A stretch of DNA of 64,000 nt from Paenibacillus aceris (lineage in GTDB: Bacteria; Bacillota; Bacilli; Paenibacillales; NBRC-103111), in the NCBI RefSeq assembly GCF_017874035.1, contig NZ_JAGGKV010000005.1:310001-374000 (forward strand), read 5' to 3'. The position numbers were made by a program, and so were the translations under genes. The notes below the pieces were generated by a model that was given only the letters and a program-made list of their open reading frames with translations, was not told the origin of the DNA and did not search any database. This document shows positions 54,791 to 62,917 of this stretch, in pieces (the stretch's first letter is position 1; each line of letters starts with the position of its first letter).

Positions 54791-55990
54791 ATGACAATGA
54801 TAAAATCCAGAGGCGGTAAAGGAACGGTTTGGCCTTCGGAACGGCGTACTTATACAGATTTGATCACGGGCGTAACAGTAACGCAGCTAACAAATCACTG
54901 CTCGCACAGTCACCATATCTATTTTACGAATAACGGCTTCTATGGAGATGGGAAGCTGCTCTTTGGATCGGACCGCGAGAATGTTACCAATCTATACAGC
55001 ATGGATTTGCACAATGGCACAATGACGCAACTAACGGATTTGGAACGCGGCCGTGAATCCCGGATTCAAGGGACTTTTCTTCATCCAGACGGACATGAGG
55101 CTTATTTCTACTATGACAATGCCATTAGGGCAATCAATCTGGAAACAATGGAAGAAAGAATTCTATATACGATTCCACAAGGGTATAAATTCGGCAGCTT
55201 GAGCTGCACAGCAGATGGGCAATGGTTATGCTTTGGCCTGAATACGGATTTAACGCAAAGTATTGCAATAGATACGAAGAACGGTTACTTGGGGTTTGAG
55301 GAGTATTTCCGTGCAAAGCCGCACTGTATGATTATGGCGGTATCGCCTGAGAACGGAAAGGTGAAAAAGCTTCATGAAGATCAGCTGTGGATCGGCCACG
55401 TCAATACGTCGCCAACGCAAGCGCATCTGTTAACTTTTTGTCATGAAGGGCCATGGGAACAGATTGACCATCGGATCTGGGTGTTGGATATCGAAACGGG
55501 ACGTCATTGGAAGGTAAAAGATAAGAAGGCCAATGAATATGTCGGTCACGAATATTGGATGTCAGACGGTCTACACATCGGCTACCACGGTTTTACGAAC
55601 TCTCTTGAAGATCATACTGGGAAAATTATCGGGTCTGTCCTTTTTGATAATAGTCAAGTCCAGCAGTACGAATTTCCTTTTCAAAATATGCATGTTCATT
55701 CTAATGATCTTTCGCTTGTCATCGGTGACGGTCAGCAAACGAGCGCTTATCATGGGCAGCAATATCAAGACACGCTGCAGGTATGGCGGAACGACGGAAC
55801 TGGGTTCCAAGGTCCGCGTATATTGTGTAAGCACCGGGGAAGTTTCCATACGCAAAATCTTCACGTGCATCCAAGACTAAGCCCGGACGGTAAGCAGGTG
55901 TTGTTTACTAGCGATATGTCGGGATACGGTAACTTGTATATGGTCGATATGCCGGAATTCGAGTCTTTACCCGAGATGCCAGTTAAATGA
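54791..55990 (+). CDS. Oligogalacturonate lyase-like protein (PL22)
   Basis: A 399-residue beta-propeller protein of the oligogalacturonate lyase (Ogl, PL22) family, without signal peptide. AAAGGAGAGG (54776-54785) serves the ATG at 54791. The family signatures are clear: TQLTNHCSHSHHIYFTNNGF near residues 32-51 and HVNTSPTQAHLLTFCHEGPWEQIDHRIW near 208-235, which holds the conserved metal and catalytic His. The classical reaction cleaves unsaturated digalacturonate inside the cell. Beside GH105 and two sulfatases, the real substrate may be a sulfated uronan oligomer. It overlaps the sulfatase gene by 4 bp. Confidence 0.88.
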   Translation: MTMIKSRGGKGTVWPSERRTYTDLITGVTVTQLTNHCSHSHHIYFTNNGFYGDGKLLFGSDRENVTNLYSMDLHNGTMTQLTDLERGRESRIQGTFLHPDGHEAYFYYDNAIRAINLETMEERILYTIPQGYKFGSLSCTADGQWLCFGLNTDLTQSIAIDTKNGYLGFEEYFRAKPHCMIMAVSPENGKVKKLHEDQLWIGHVNTSPTQAHLLTFCHEGPWEQIDHRIWVLDIETGRHWKVKDKKANEYVGHEYWMSDGLHIGYHGFTNSLEDHTGKIIGSVLFDNSQVQQYEFPFQNMHVHSNDLSLVIGDGQQTSAYHGQQYQDTLQVWRNDGTGFQGPRILCKHRGSFHTQNLHVHPRLSPDGKQVLFTSDMSGYGNLYMVDMPEFESLPEMPVK

Positions 55991-57570
55991 AGTCACAACC
56001 GAATCTGCTTCTCATCTTTACGGATCAGCAGCGATGGGATACGTTAGGGGTTTATGGAAATAAAATCATTCAAACGCCCCATTTGGATCGTTTGGGGCGG
56101 GAAGGGGCCGTATTCGAGAACGCGATTACTCCGTATCCGCTTTGTGCGCCTGCCAGAGCCTGTACCATAACGGGGTTTGCTGCGGGAAAGACGAATGTGT
56201 TCAATAACGAATCGGCCTCTGCGATTGCAGCCGATGAATCGATTGCAGCTTATTTGTCCAAAGCCGGGTATCACACTCAGGCGATCGGGAAGATGCATTT
56301 TACACCGGATGAGCAAACGTATGGCATGGATCATCTTATTTTATCGGAAGAAATGAGAGGCGTACGTACAGCTGAAAGTTTAGAGGATATCCGGTTTGAT
56401 GATTATGACCGCTACCTGATGGAGCATGATGCCTGGGGGTGGGAGAAGCCTCCGGAGATTGGGTATAACGAACTTAAGCCGCTTGTGAACGGCCTGCCCA
56501 AAGAGCTTCATATCACACAATGGTGCGGGGATCGAACGGTAAAATGGCTGCAAACGGAAAGACCCTCTAACCAACCATTTTTCTTATGGACATCGTTCGT
56601 TAAACCACACGCTCCGTTCGATTGTCCTTCGCATTTGACGGATTTGTATGCGCCGGAAGATATGCCGCTGCCTTGGGTGTCCGATAAAGATGGAACGTCG
56701 AAAAACCCTTATCTGGAAACGCATCGTCAGGCAATGGAAGCCGATCTGTACTCGCAGCAAGCTGTTCTTACCAACAGGGCCTATTACTATGCCAATATTA
56801 CTTTTATTGATGAACAAATAGGCCGGATTATGCAAACGTTGGAGGAAGAGGGGCTGGCTGACAATACGCTCGTTATTTTCACGTCAGATCACGGGGAACT
56901 GCTTGGCGACCATCGGCTCTGGTATAAAAATTTAGGGCATGAAGGCAGTTTGCACATCCCGATGTTAGCATGGTGGCCTGGCGTCATCAAACCGGGTACC
57001 CGCTGTGAAGAATTGACGACCCTGCTTGATATTTTTCCTACTCTTGTCAATCGGACAACGGAGAAACGCGAGCATGACGGCAGATCCGGTAAGGATCTAT
57101 TGGAACTGCTCACGGATCCCGCATCGGTTCCTCGAGATGTCGTCTGTTCCGAATTCTATGTGGCACCCAACTATATGCTCCATGTCCGCAGTAAAGAGTG
57201 GAAATACCTCTTCTATCAGAACGGAGGCTACGAAGAGTTGTATAATCTTCTGAGCGATCCACATGAACTTGTTGATCTGGCGGATCATGCTGACTTTCAA
57301 CATGTTAAAGAAGAGCTGCAAAAAGCAGCCGTTCGTTGGGTCATTCACTATGGAAATCCGGAAATTGCTCTGGATGAAACAGGTTGCAAGTTGAAAGTGA
57401 TGCAATTTCAGCCTCAAAAAGCTAAGATTAACCCAAGACCGTTTTCGCGAATGCCCTGGGATTCCAGAGTGCCGCCTTCGCTGCTCCCTGCAGAGCAGCG
57501 CTCGTGGTTTTGGAAGGAAATGGGCGGGGATTGGAGCCATCTTATTCGCTTATTTAGAGGAGGCAAGTAG
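55987..57570 (+). CDS. Type I sulfatase
   Basis: A 527-residue alkaline-phosphatase-fold sulfatase without signal peptide, hence cytoplasmic. The metal site starts with FTDQQRWDTLG. The formylglycine motif CAPARACTITG has Cys53 and fits CxPxRxxxxTG. SDHGELLGDH near residue 299 supplies further metal and sulfate ligands. It needs a maturase (anSME type for a Cys-type sulfatase) not present here. Its ATG overlaps the lyase stop (ATGA), so both are made together. It should remove sulfate from imported uronic-acid oligosaccharides. Confidence 0.92.
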   Translation: MKSQPNLLLIFTDQQRWDTLGVYGNKIIQTPHLDRLGREGAVFENAITPYPLCAPARACTITGFAAGKTNVFNNESASAIAADESIAAYLSKAGYHTQAIGKMHFTPDEQTYGMDHLILSEEMRGVRTAESLEDIRFDDYDRYLMEHDAWGWEKPPEIGYNELKPLVNGLPKELHITQWCGDRTVKWLQTERPSNQPFFLWTSFVKPHAPFDCPSHLTDLYAPEDMPLPWVSDKDGTSKNPYLETHRQAMEADLYSQQAVLTNRAYYYANITFIDEQIGRIMQTLEEEGLADNTLVIFTSDHGELLGDHRLWYKNLGHEGSLHIPMLAWWPGVIKPGTRCEELTTLLDIFPTLVNRTTEKREHDGRSGKDLLELLTDPASVPRDVVCSEFYVAPNYMLHVRSKEWKYLFYQNGGYEELYNLLSDPHELVDLADHADFQHVKEELQKAAVRWVIHYGNPEIALDETGCKLKVMQFQPQKAKINPRPFSRMPWDSRVPPSLLPAEQRSWFWKEMGGDWSHLIRLFRGGK

Positions 57571-57573
57571 TTT

Positions 57574-58281
57574 ATGGTTTGGAATGAAATATTTTCACTA
57601 GAGGAGCTTATTTATCATAATCCTTTGGCGGAAGAAAATGACGTGCGTGACTTTAAGATGGAAGGACAGGCTGCTGCCAGCTTCCCGCGAAATCGAATGA
57701 GGCTGGAAAATAAACTTGATCCCAGTCTTGGGCAAGCATCGAATTTCGTTTATTGGTGTCCGGTGGAATTTCCGGATAACATTGCGATCACATGGGATTT
57801 TTGGCCGATTTATGAGCCAGGGCTTTGTATCTTGTTTTTTGCCGCTAGAGGGATTCATGGTGAGGATTTGTTTGACAGCCGGCTTTCCGCAAGAACTGGC
57901 ATGTATGATCAATATCACCATGGAGATATCAATGCTTTCCATGTCTCATACTTCAGACGTAAGTATGAAGAGGAGCGGAGCTTTCACACCTGCAATCTGC
58001 GCAAAAGTTATGGCTTTCATTTGGTCTCGCAAGGCGGAGATCCAATCCCTTCCGTTGTCGATGCCAGGGGCCCATATCGAATGAAATTATTGAAATGGGG
58101 AAATGAAATCTTATTCGCCATTAATGAAATGACCGTATTTCATTGGATCGATGATGGCAAAACGTTCGGGAAACTCCTCGGCGGCGGGAAAATCGGCTTT
58201 CGCCAGATGGCTCCGCTAATAGCTGAGTATGCCAATTTAAAGGTATATGCGATTTCAAAAATAAAAGGTAAGAATTCGTGA
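57574..58281 (+). CDS. DUF1961 protein (YesU-like)
   Basis: A 235-residue beta-rich protein of the DUF1961 family, like YesU in the rhamnogalacturonan locus of Bacillus subtilis. It has no signal peptide. Visible family features are the WDFWPIYEPGLCILFFAARG segment, HHGDINAFHVSYFRR and YRMKLLKWGNEILFAINEMTVFHW. The fold is probably a concanavalin-like jelly roll that binds or cleaves oligosaccharide; the activity is not established to my knowledge. GAGGAGG precedes the ATG, 3 bp after the sulfatase stop. A strong terminator follows. Confidence 0.85.
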   Translation: MVWNEIFSLEELIYHNPLAEENDVRDFKMEGQAAASFPRNRMRLENKLDPSLGQASNFVYWCPVEFPDNIAITWDFWPIYEPGLCILFFAARGIHGEDLFDSRLSARTGMYDQYHHGDINAFHVSYFRRKYEEERSFHTCNLRKSYGFHLVSQGGDPIPSVVDARGPYRMKLLKWGNEILFAINEMTVFHWIDDGKTFGKLLGGGKIGFRQMAPLIAEYANLKVYAISKIKGKNS

Positions 58282-58292
58282 GTTTCGACTGG

Positions 58293-58344
58293 AAAAAGCA
58301 TGCTTGTCAATGAAGGTATTCATTGATCGAGCGTGCTTTTTTTG
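58293..58344. terminator. Bidirectional terminator
   Basis: AAAGCATGCT and AGCGTGCTTT, plus inner TCAATGAA and TTCATTGA, form a long stem with seven T on the plus strand and a T-run on the minus strand. It ends both the plus-strand sulfatase operon and the convergent gene. Confidence 0.9.
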
Positions 58345-58391
58345 CGACGAACATGCAAAGGGGGAATTAACGGGGAGAAAAGTGTAAAAGC

Positions 58392-59315
58392 TTAACCCGG
58401 GGGCAGCATGTGATAAATGAAATCCACGCCGCCTCTAGTTTTATGGAACGAGATGCCGCCACTAAAGCTGTCCGAAAATCTCCAGCCTGTGCCGCCGACT
58501 CTTTTTCTGAGTTCTCTGATGACCTCAGTAGGAACATTGGTCGCTCCGGTCGTAGAACCTGGCCGAGCCGATCCCCACCAAGCTCCCCGGTTCGTTCGGG
58601 TCCCATCCCAAGCCCCATATTGCGAGTTCATATCAGAGAAAACTGCGTCGCATTCTGTACTCCATGCTTTTTTATCACTCGTTTTTTCTTTCTCCCTTTC
58701 TTGCTCTTTCACTTTCTTCGCATCACTTTCATTTGAAAGGCTAGTGAAAGTTTCCCAGTACTCCGAGCCACCGCCCGACCATGCTGAAGTTTCCGTCCAT
58801 TCGGTAAAGTTATCCCAGAGAAGCATCGGATTATCTGAATCTCTCATTTGTATAAACAAATTTGTCAGTTTCTTGAAGCATTGGTCAAGATTCTCCCGAT
58901 TGTCCGAGCTCATTTCTTTCGATCTCTGGAGATCCGTAATCTTTTGGCGCTGCGACTCGATCAAGTCCAATAATGGCTGAACCTGTACCTCTGTCACTGG
59001 CTTAGGCAAGCTTTTCTCGCGCTGAATAGAAGCCGTAGTACGTTGTACGACCCGTTGTACGACCGTTTTTGAATCCATGCGGGAGGCAAACAGCTTCGCA
59101 GTAGCATGATTCCCGATCGTTTTTTGCAATTGCATGATTTGAGAGGCAGAAGGCGAAATGCTCGGACCGCCGAATGCACTTTGCCGCTGCACGGCTCCGG
59201 CCGACGGGGGCTGCTGAAAAGAGGGAGACTGGCGGGTAGGGTTTGATTTTGGCGCCGATCCGTTTTCCTCATCCTTGCGGGACTGTGCGGTTACCTGCGA
59301 TTTTATGGTAATCAC
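58392..59315 (-). CDS. Probable secreted-cargo/toxin-like protein with LQKTIGN motif
   Basis: A 307-residue protein unrelated to its neighbours. The N-terminus is Ser/Pro/Gln-rich and disordered and holds IMQLQKTIGNHATAKLF near residues 60-76, with repeated QR pairs (AVQRQS, VVQRVVQR). This pattern is typical of DUF4157-type and other proteins linked to extracellular contractile injection systems. A charged coiled-coil stretch (KKVKEQEREKEKTSDKK) follows, then a Trp/Gly-rich C-terminal domain ending GISFHKTRGGVDFIYHMLPPG, which looks like an effector domain. The start is unclear: the ORF opens at a GTG that forms part of the GGAAGGTGAT ribosome site, so a non-canonical ATA or ATT just downstream may be used. 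No signal peptide or immunity gene is visible. Confidence 0.65.
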   Translation of the reverse strand: MITIKSQVTAQSRKDEENGSAPKSNPTRQSPSFQQPPSAGAVQRQSAFGGPSISPSASQIMQLQKTIGNHATAKLFASRMDSKTVVQRVVQRTTASIQREKSLPKPVTEVQVQPLLDLIESQRQKITDLQRSKEMSSDNRENLDQCFKKLTNLFIQMRDSDNPMLLWDNFTEWTETSAWSGGGSEYWETFTSLSNESDAKKVKEQEREKEKTSDKKAWSTECDAVFSDMNSQYGAWDGTRTNRGAWWGSARPGSTTGATNVPTEVIRELRKRVGGTGWRFSDSFSGGISFHKTRGGVDFIYHMLPPG

Positions 59316-59493
59316 CTTCCAATAATTTTAAGGAAGACATATCCTTCCAGTAGTTAGTTCCATCATATCAGAAGATTGCTAGACAGACTCGATAAATTTT
59401 TTGAGAAGAGGCGATTGGGAACGGGCATAATGCTGAATGGGCTTGCACATGAATCGCAGATCTTGAACTAGCTACGTTTGCTAATTGGTGCGG

Positions 59494-59507
59494 TAAAAAC
59501 GCTTTCA
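59494..59507 (+). promoter_or_regulatory. cre-like box before second sulfatase
   Basis: TAAAAACGCTTTCA differs from the cre consensus at one defined position (A for G at position 2). It lies about 83 bp before the sulfatase start and resembles the box at 52980, which ties this gene to the same catabolite-controlled set. Confidence 0.5.
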
Positions 59508-59589
59508 GATTTTGTGCTTGATTAAATTAACCTAAATAATGGATTATGGTAATAGGCACGAATGATACGATAACAAGGAGACCTATGAC

Positions 59590-61047
59590 ATGACGAAACC
59601 GAATGTACTCTTGATCATGACAGACCAACAGCGATGGGATACGTTAGGATGTTACGGTAATATGGCTATTGAAACGCCGAATCTGGATTGGTTGGCGTCA
59701 ATGGGAACTGTTTTCCGTGCGGCCTACACGCCTAGTCCATCCTGTGTACCTGCGCGAGCCAGCTTGATATCGGGGATGGATCCATGGAACACCGGTATCC
59801 TTGGAATGGGCGGTGGACAGGGGAACATGGGCGTCGGATTCTCGCATACATTGCCCGGGGAACTGGCTCAAGCGGGATATCACACGCAAGGTGTCGGGAA
59901 AATGCACTTTTACCCGCAAAGGGCATTGAACGGGTTTCATCGAACCGTTTTGGATGAGTCCGGGAGAGTTTACGACCCGGGCTTTGTCTCTGATTATAAG
60001 CAATGGTTTGATCGCAATAAAACAGGTGACTATGACATTACCGACCACGGTATCGACTGGAATTCTTGGATGGCACGGCCGTATCACGCGCCTGAGTTTC
60101 TGCATCCGTCTGTATGGACGGTTAACGAGTCTATCAAATTTTTGAAAGAGCGGGATCCGAGCAAACCCTTTTTCATGAAAACTTCATTCGCGAGACCGCA
60201 TTCTCCCTACGATCCGCCTTCTTACTATTTTGACATGTATATGAAGAAAGAACTGCCAGAGCCTTGCGTAGGCGATTGGGCCGCGGTACACGACGTTCCG
60301 GAAGATGCGGCTGCCCCTCATGCTTGGCGCGGAGTTCGCAGCCGCGAAGAAATTATGCGGGCCAGGGCAGGTTATTACGGATCAATCAATTTTATCGATC
60401 ATCAAATTGGCAGACTGCTCATTTACTTGCAAAACAACAGGCTGCTAGATCAAACGCTTATTATATTTACTTCTGATCATGGAGATATGCTGGGAGACCA
60501 CAATTTATGGAGGAAGACGTACGCGTACGAAGGATCTGCACATATCCCGCTGATCGTTCGACTGCCGAAATCATGCGGTAAACCAATCGCCGAAGTGGCG
60601 GAGCCTGTCACCTTGCAGGATATAATGCCGACGATTCTGGAAGCGACTGGAGTGAGTATTCCCGAAACAGTGGATGGCCGAAGTCTGCTTGGTTTAATGC
60701 GCGGAGAATCGAACGAGTGGCGCGAATATGTCCATGGCGAACATTCTACCTGCTACTCGGAAGTACAGGAGATGCAGTATTTGACAGATGGGAAAATGAA
60801 ATATATTTGGCTTCCACGCGCCGAGGAAGAACAGTTGTTCCATTTGGGAAGTGATCCGTACGAGTGCATAGATTTAGCGCGGATGCCTGAGCACCGGGAG
60901 GAGCTGCTGAAGTGGAGAGCGCGGATGGTGAAGGTGCTTGAGCAGCGAAACGCTGGATTGACGGAGGGGGAACAGCTCGTTTCACTATCAGGCAAGCCGT
61001 TTCTTGTGTCGCCAAAATATGAGGAACGGATCCGGGGAACGTTATAA
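59590..61047 (+). CDS. Type I sulfatase with Ser variant of the maturation motif
   Basis: A 485-residue cytoplasmic sulfatase. AACAAGGAG precedes the ATG. TDQQRWDTLG gives the first metal ligand. The formylglycine motif reads CVPARASLISG with Cys52; the usual Thr before the final Gly is Ser. SDHGDMLGDH lies near residue 297. It is a paralogue of the 55987 sulfatase but diverged, so it probably attacks a sulfate at another position. It is transcribed alone between the minus-strand cargo-like gene and a terminator. Confidence 0.9.
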   Translation: MTKPNVLLIMTDQQRWDTLGCYGNMAIETPNLDWLASMGTVFRAAYTPSPSCVPARASLISGMDPWNTGILGMGGGQGNMGVGFSHTLPGELAQAGYHTQGVGKMHFYPQRALNGFHRTVLDESGRVYDPGFVSDYKQWFDRNKTGDYDITDHGIDWNSWMARPYHAPEFLHPSVWTVNESIKFLKERDPSKPFFMKTSFARPHSPYDPPSYYFDMYMKKELPEPCVGDWAAVHDVPEDAAAPHAWRGVRSREEIMRARAGYYGSINFIDHQIGRLLIYLQNNRLLDQTLIIFTSDHGDMLGDHNLWRKTYAYEGSAHIPLIVRLPKSCGKPIAEVAEPVTLQDIMPTILEATGVSIPETVDGRSLLGLMRGESNEWREYVHGEHSTCYSEVQEMQYLTDGKMKYIWLPRAEEEQLFHLGSDPYECIDLARMPEHREELLKWRARMVKVLEQRNAGLTEGEQLVSLSGKPFLVSPKYEERIRGTL

Positions 61048-61080
61048 AATAGCCTATTGGAAATAAAGTAAATATGCGAA

Positions 61081-61109
61081 AAGAGCTGTGTTATAGCAGC
61101 TCTTTTTTG
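61081..61109 (+). terminator. Rho-independent terminator
   Basis: AGAGCTG pairs with CAGCTCT around TGTTATAG, flanked by A on the left and six T on the right. It ends the second sulfatase transcript. Confidence 0.87.
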
Positions 61110-61238
61110 ATTTCATTTTTTGATAGAATCTGAAAGTAGCCTACTTGTAAGAAATGTGGGTCTTTTGTGCATTAACTTTGAATAAAATTAATATTACAGG
61201 TAACAATCTCTAATAACATAGTAAAGAGGGTGACTAGA

Positions 61239-61778
61239 ATGAAAGATAAGAGACGAGAAGATGCTTGGGCAGAGAATCACGATTTAACATTAGCCCAAAC
61301 CGTTATTAGCCACATCCAAAATGGAAGTACACAACTTGCAGCATTCGAAGAATCTGCTTCTAGACTGAATCGCACCGCGGCTGCTTGTGGGTTTCGATGG
61401 AATAAAGAACTGCGAAGTCAATACGAAGCTGAGATTAATGATGCTAAATTGCATAGGATGAAACAAAGAAAACCAAAAAGAGAAGGTTTTGCAGCAATCT
61501 CTACTGTATCAAGGGTCGATGATGAAAATACACCGCCTAAATATGATGAAGCATTTAGACAAATCATCAAAATTGCGAAGGATCAAGCTCAAAAGTTTGA
61601 GCAGTTAATACAGGAGAATTCTAGGCTCAGGGTTGAAATCAATGAATTGAAAAATCAAAAAAATAGCAACTTGGATGGAATCAAAACCAATGAAGATATT
61701 GCAACAGAGGACCTTCAAACTTTTCTCAAAATTATGAACAGAGCGAGAAACTTATCTTCTTTAAATTTGAACCTATAG
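61239..61778 (+). CDS. RsfA-family sporulation-type regulator
   Basis: A 179-residue DNA-binding protein of the RsfA family, whose Bacillus member acts in the forespore with sigma-F. AGAGGGTGA serves the ATG at 61239; the in-frame GTG at 61230 overlaps it. The Myb-like N-terminal domain has the diagnostic segments AWAENHDLTLAQTVISHIQNGSTQLAAFEE and NRTAAACGFRWN (residues 12-56). A C-terminal coiled coil (about residues 110-142) may dimerise. Several paralogues are usual in Bacillales, so this need not be the sporulation rsfA itself. Confidence 0.88.
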   Translation: MKDKRREDAWAENHDLTLAQTVISHIQNGSTQLAAFEESASRLNRTAAACGFRWNKELRSQYEAEINDAKLHRMKQRKPKREGFAAISTVSRVDDENTPPKYDEAFRQIIKIAKDQAQKFEQLIQENSRLRVEINELKNQKNSNLDGIKTNEDIATEDLQTFLKIMNRARNLSSLNLNL

Positions 61779-61824
61779 GTCTTCCTTACATGTGCTAGTT
61801 CAATGCTGCATTCATAGGAACTCA

Positions 61825-61862
61825 AAAAAGGCAATCGACCAGATAGGTCGGTTGCCTTTATA
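61825..61862. terminator. Terminator after the RsfA-like gene
   Basis: AAAGGCAATCGACC pairs with GGTCGGTTGCCTTT around AGATA. The A-run on the left gives it terminator character mainly on the minus strand; the plus strand has TTTATATGTGTTT. Confidence 0.75.
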
Positions 61863-62016
61863 TGTGTTTGGGGTAAGCGAAGCTTATCCCTTATTTATTT
61901 CTATGTTTATAGGGACACCACAGGACGCTATTTTGCCAAAACCATCTCTTTGCGTGAGGGAGTGGGAACTAGGGTCCGCTATTTCGCCATTTTGACCAAG
62001 ATTTAGAAGAAAAAGG

Positions 62017-62091
62017 TTAAATAAGTGCCTGCAGTTCCCTTCTAAACCCCGAAATCCTGCTTTTCGCTTAAATAAAGGAATGGAGTTCCCT
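62017..62091 (+). repeat. Direct repeat, two copies
   Basis: TTAAATAA, eight variable bases and AGTTCCCT occur at 62017-62040 and 62068-62091 with identical internal spacing. An inverted GGGAACT at 61964-61970 can pair with either AGTTCCC. This suggests an RNA structure or a mobile intergenic repeat. Confidence 0.55.
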
Positions 62092-62320
62092 CAGTAAGGG
62101 CGGAGCATCTATCGTTTCACCTCTTAGCCAACCCTCCGATTGAAACCAACGTAATTAAACTGCCTTTTCACATCATTCCCGACGTAGATGGGGTAAGCAT
62201 ACTTTTTCGCTAAGCTTTTCGTTCAAAAAGAAAATCTACCCAATGCATTTCAGAAGTTATCATTTCCCAGGAAATTTCGAACCGTGTAACATGGCTTGTT
62301 TGTCTATATGATAGAGATAT

Positions 62321-62374
62321 TTGTAAAACAATAATAATATAGTTATAATCGTTAATTATATATTGTAAAACGAT
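62321..62374 (+). promoter_or_regulatory. Operator-like repeats before the DUF2975-HTH pair
   Basis: TTGTAAAAC occurs at 62321-62329 and 62363-62371, 42 bp (four turns) apart. The inverted repeat ATCGTT (62348-62353)/AACGAT (62369-62374) surrounds the second copy. The small HTH protein encoded at 62918 is the likely binder, giving autoregulation. Confidence 0.45.
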
Positions 62375-62424
62375 AAAAAACGGTTTAAAATCGAATTAAG
62401 ACTAAATATGTGAGGTGTTTTTTT

Positions 62425-62907
62425 ATGAAACGAGGAACAACACTCTTTTTAAAGATAGCTGTTATTCTTATTGGCATCCCAGTTCTTGCTTTGTGCCTAT
62501 TTTTGGTGCCTGAGATAGGGAAATTTGCGGCCAAATTGTATCCGGATATTGCTTATATCAAATATCTTGTTTTCATTGACTTATATGCAACGGCGATCCC
62601 TTTCTATTTTGCTTTGTATCAAGCTTTTAAACTGTTAAGATATATTGACAAGAATCAAGCTTTCTCGGAATTATCTGTACGAGCATTAAAAAGTATAACA
62701 TACTGTGCAATTACAATCAGTTGCCTATATGTGGTGGGCATGCCACTTTTTTATCTCATTGCGGAGAAAGACGATGCGCCAGGAATTATCGTTATCGGAC
62801 TGGTCTTGATTTTTGCCTCCATGGTGATTGCCGTTTTTGCCGCTGTTCTTCAAAGGCTTTTAAAAGAGGCTATTGATATAAAATCAGAAAATGACTTAAT
62901 AGTCTGA
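62425..62907 (+). CDS. DUF2975 membrane protein (YoaS-like)
   Basis: A 160-residue integral membrane protein of the DUF2975 family. GAGGTG (62412-62417) serves the ATG at 62425; the GTG at 62410 is part of that site. Four hydrophobic segments lie at about residues 8-28, 42-66, 90-112 and 120-145. Family features are LLRYIDKNQAFSELSVRALKSITY near residues 67-90. In many Firmicutes it is paired, as here, with a small YozG-type HTH gene, which starts 10 bp after its stop. Function is unknown; a membrane sensor controlling the HTH partner is a common guess. Confidence 0.85.
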   Translation: MKRGTTLFLKIAVILIGIPVLALCLFLVPEIGKFAAKLYPDIAYIKYLVFIDLYATAIPFYFALYQAFKLLRYIDKNQAFSELSVRALKSITYCAITISCLYVVGMPLFYLIAEKDDAPGIIVIGLVLIFASMVIAVFAAVLQRLLKEAIDIKSENDLIV

Positions 62908-62917
62908 GGTGAATGAC

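Larger units (their letters stand above)
61779..62424 (+). other. Non-coding block with hairpins and short repeats
   Basis: No gene is supported in these 646 bp. It holds a terminator (61825-61862), a hairpin GGGGTAAGC-GAA-GCTTATCCC (61870-61890), two related segments GGACGCTATTTTGCC (61923-61937) and GGTCCGCTATTTCGCC (61973-61988), and two copies of TTAAATAA-N8-AGTTCCCT (62017-62040 and 62068-62091, 51 bp apart). A second GGGGTAAGC stands at 62190. The right end (62321-62374) holds operator-like repeats for the next gene pair. This may be a dispersed intergenic repeat. Confidence 0.6.

Noticed and set aside
58417..58980. 187-codon plus-strand ORF opposite the cargo-like gene
   Set aside because: The minus-strand frame has the recognised LQKTIGN/QR pattern and a ribosome site; the plus frame is a shadow rich in Ser, Pro and Phe.
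61792..61995. 67-codon plus-strand ORF after the RsfA-like gene
   Set aside because: It runs through a terminator and repeat words and has no ribosome site or recognisable protein pattern.
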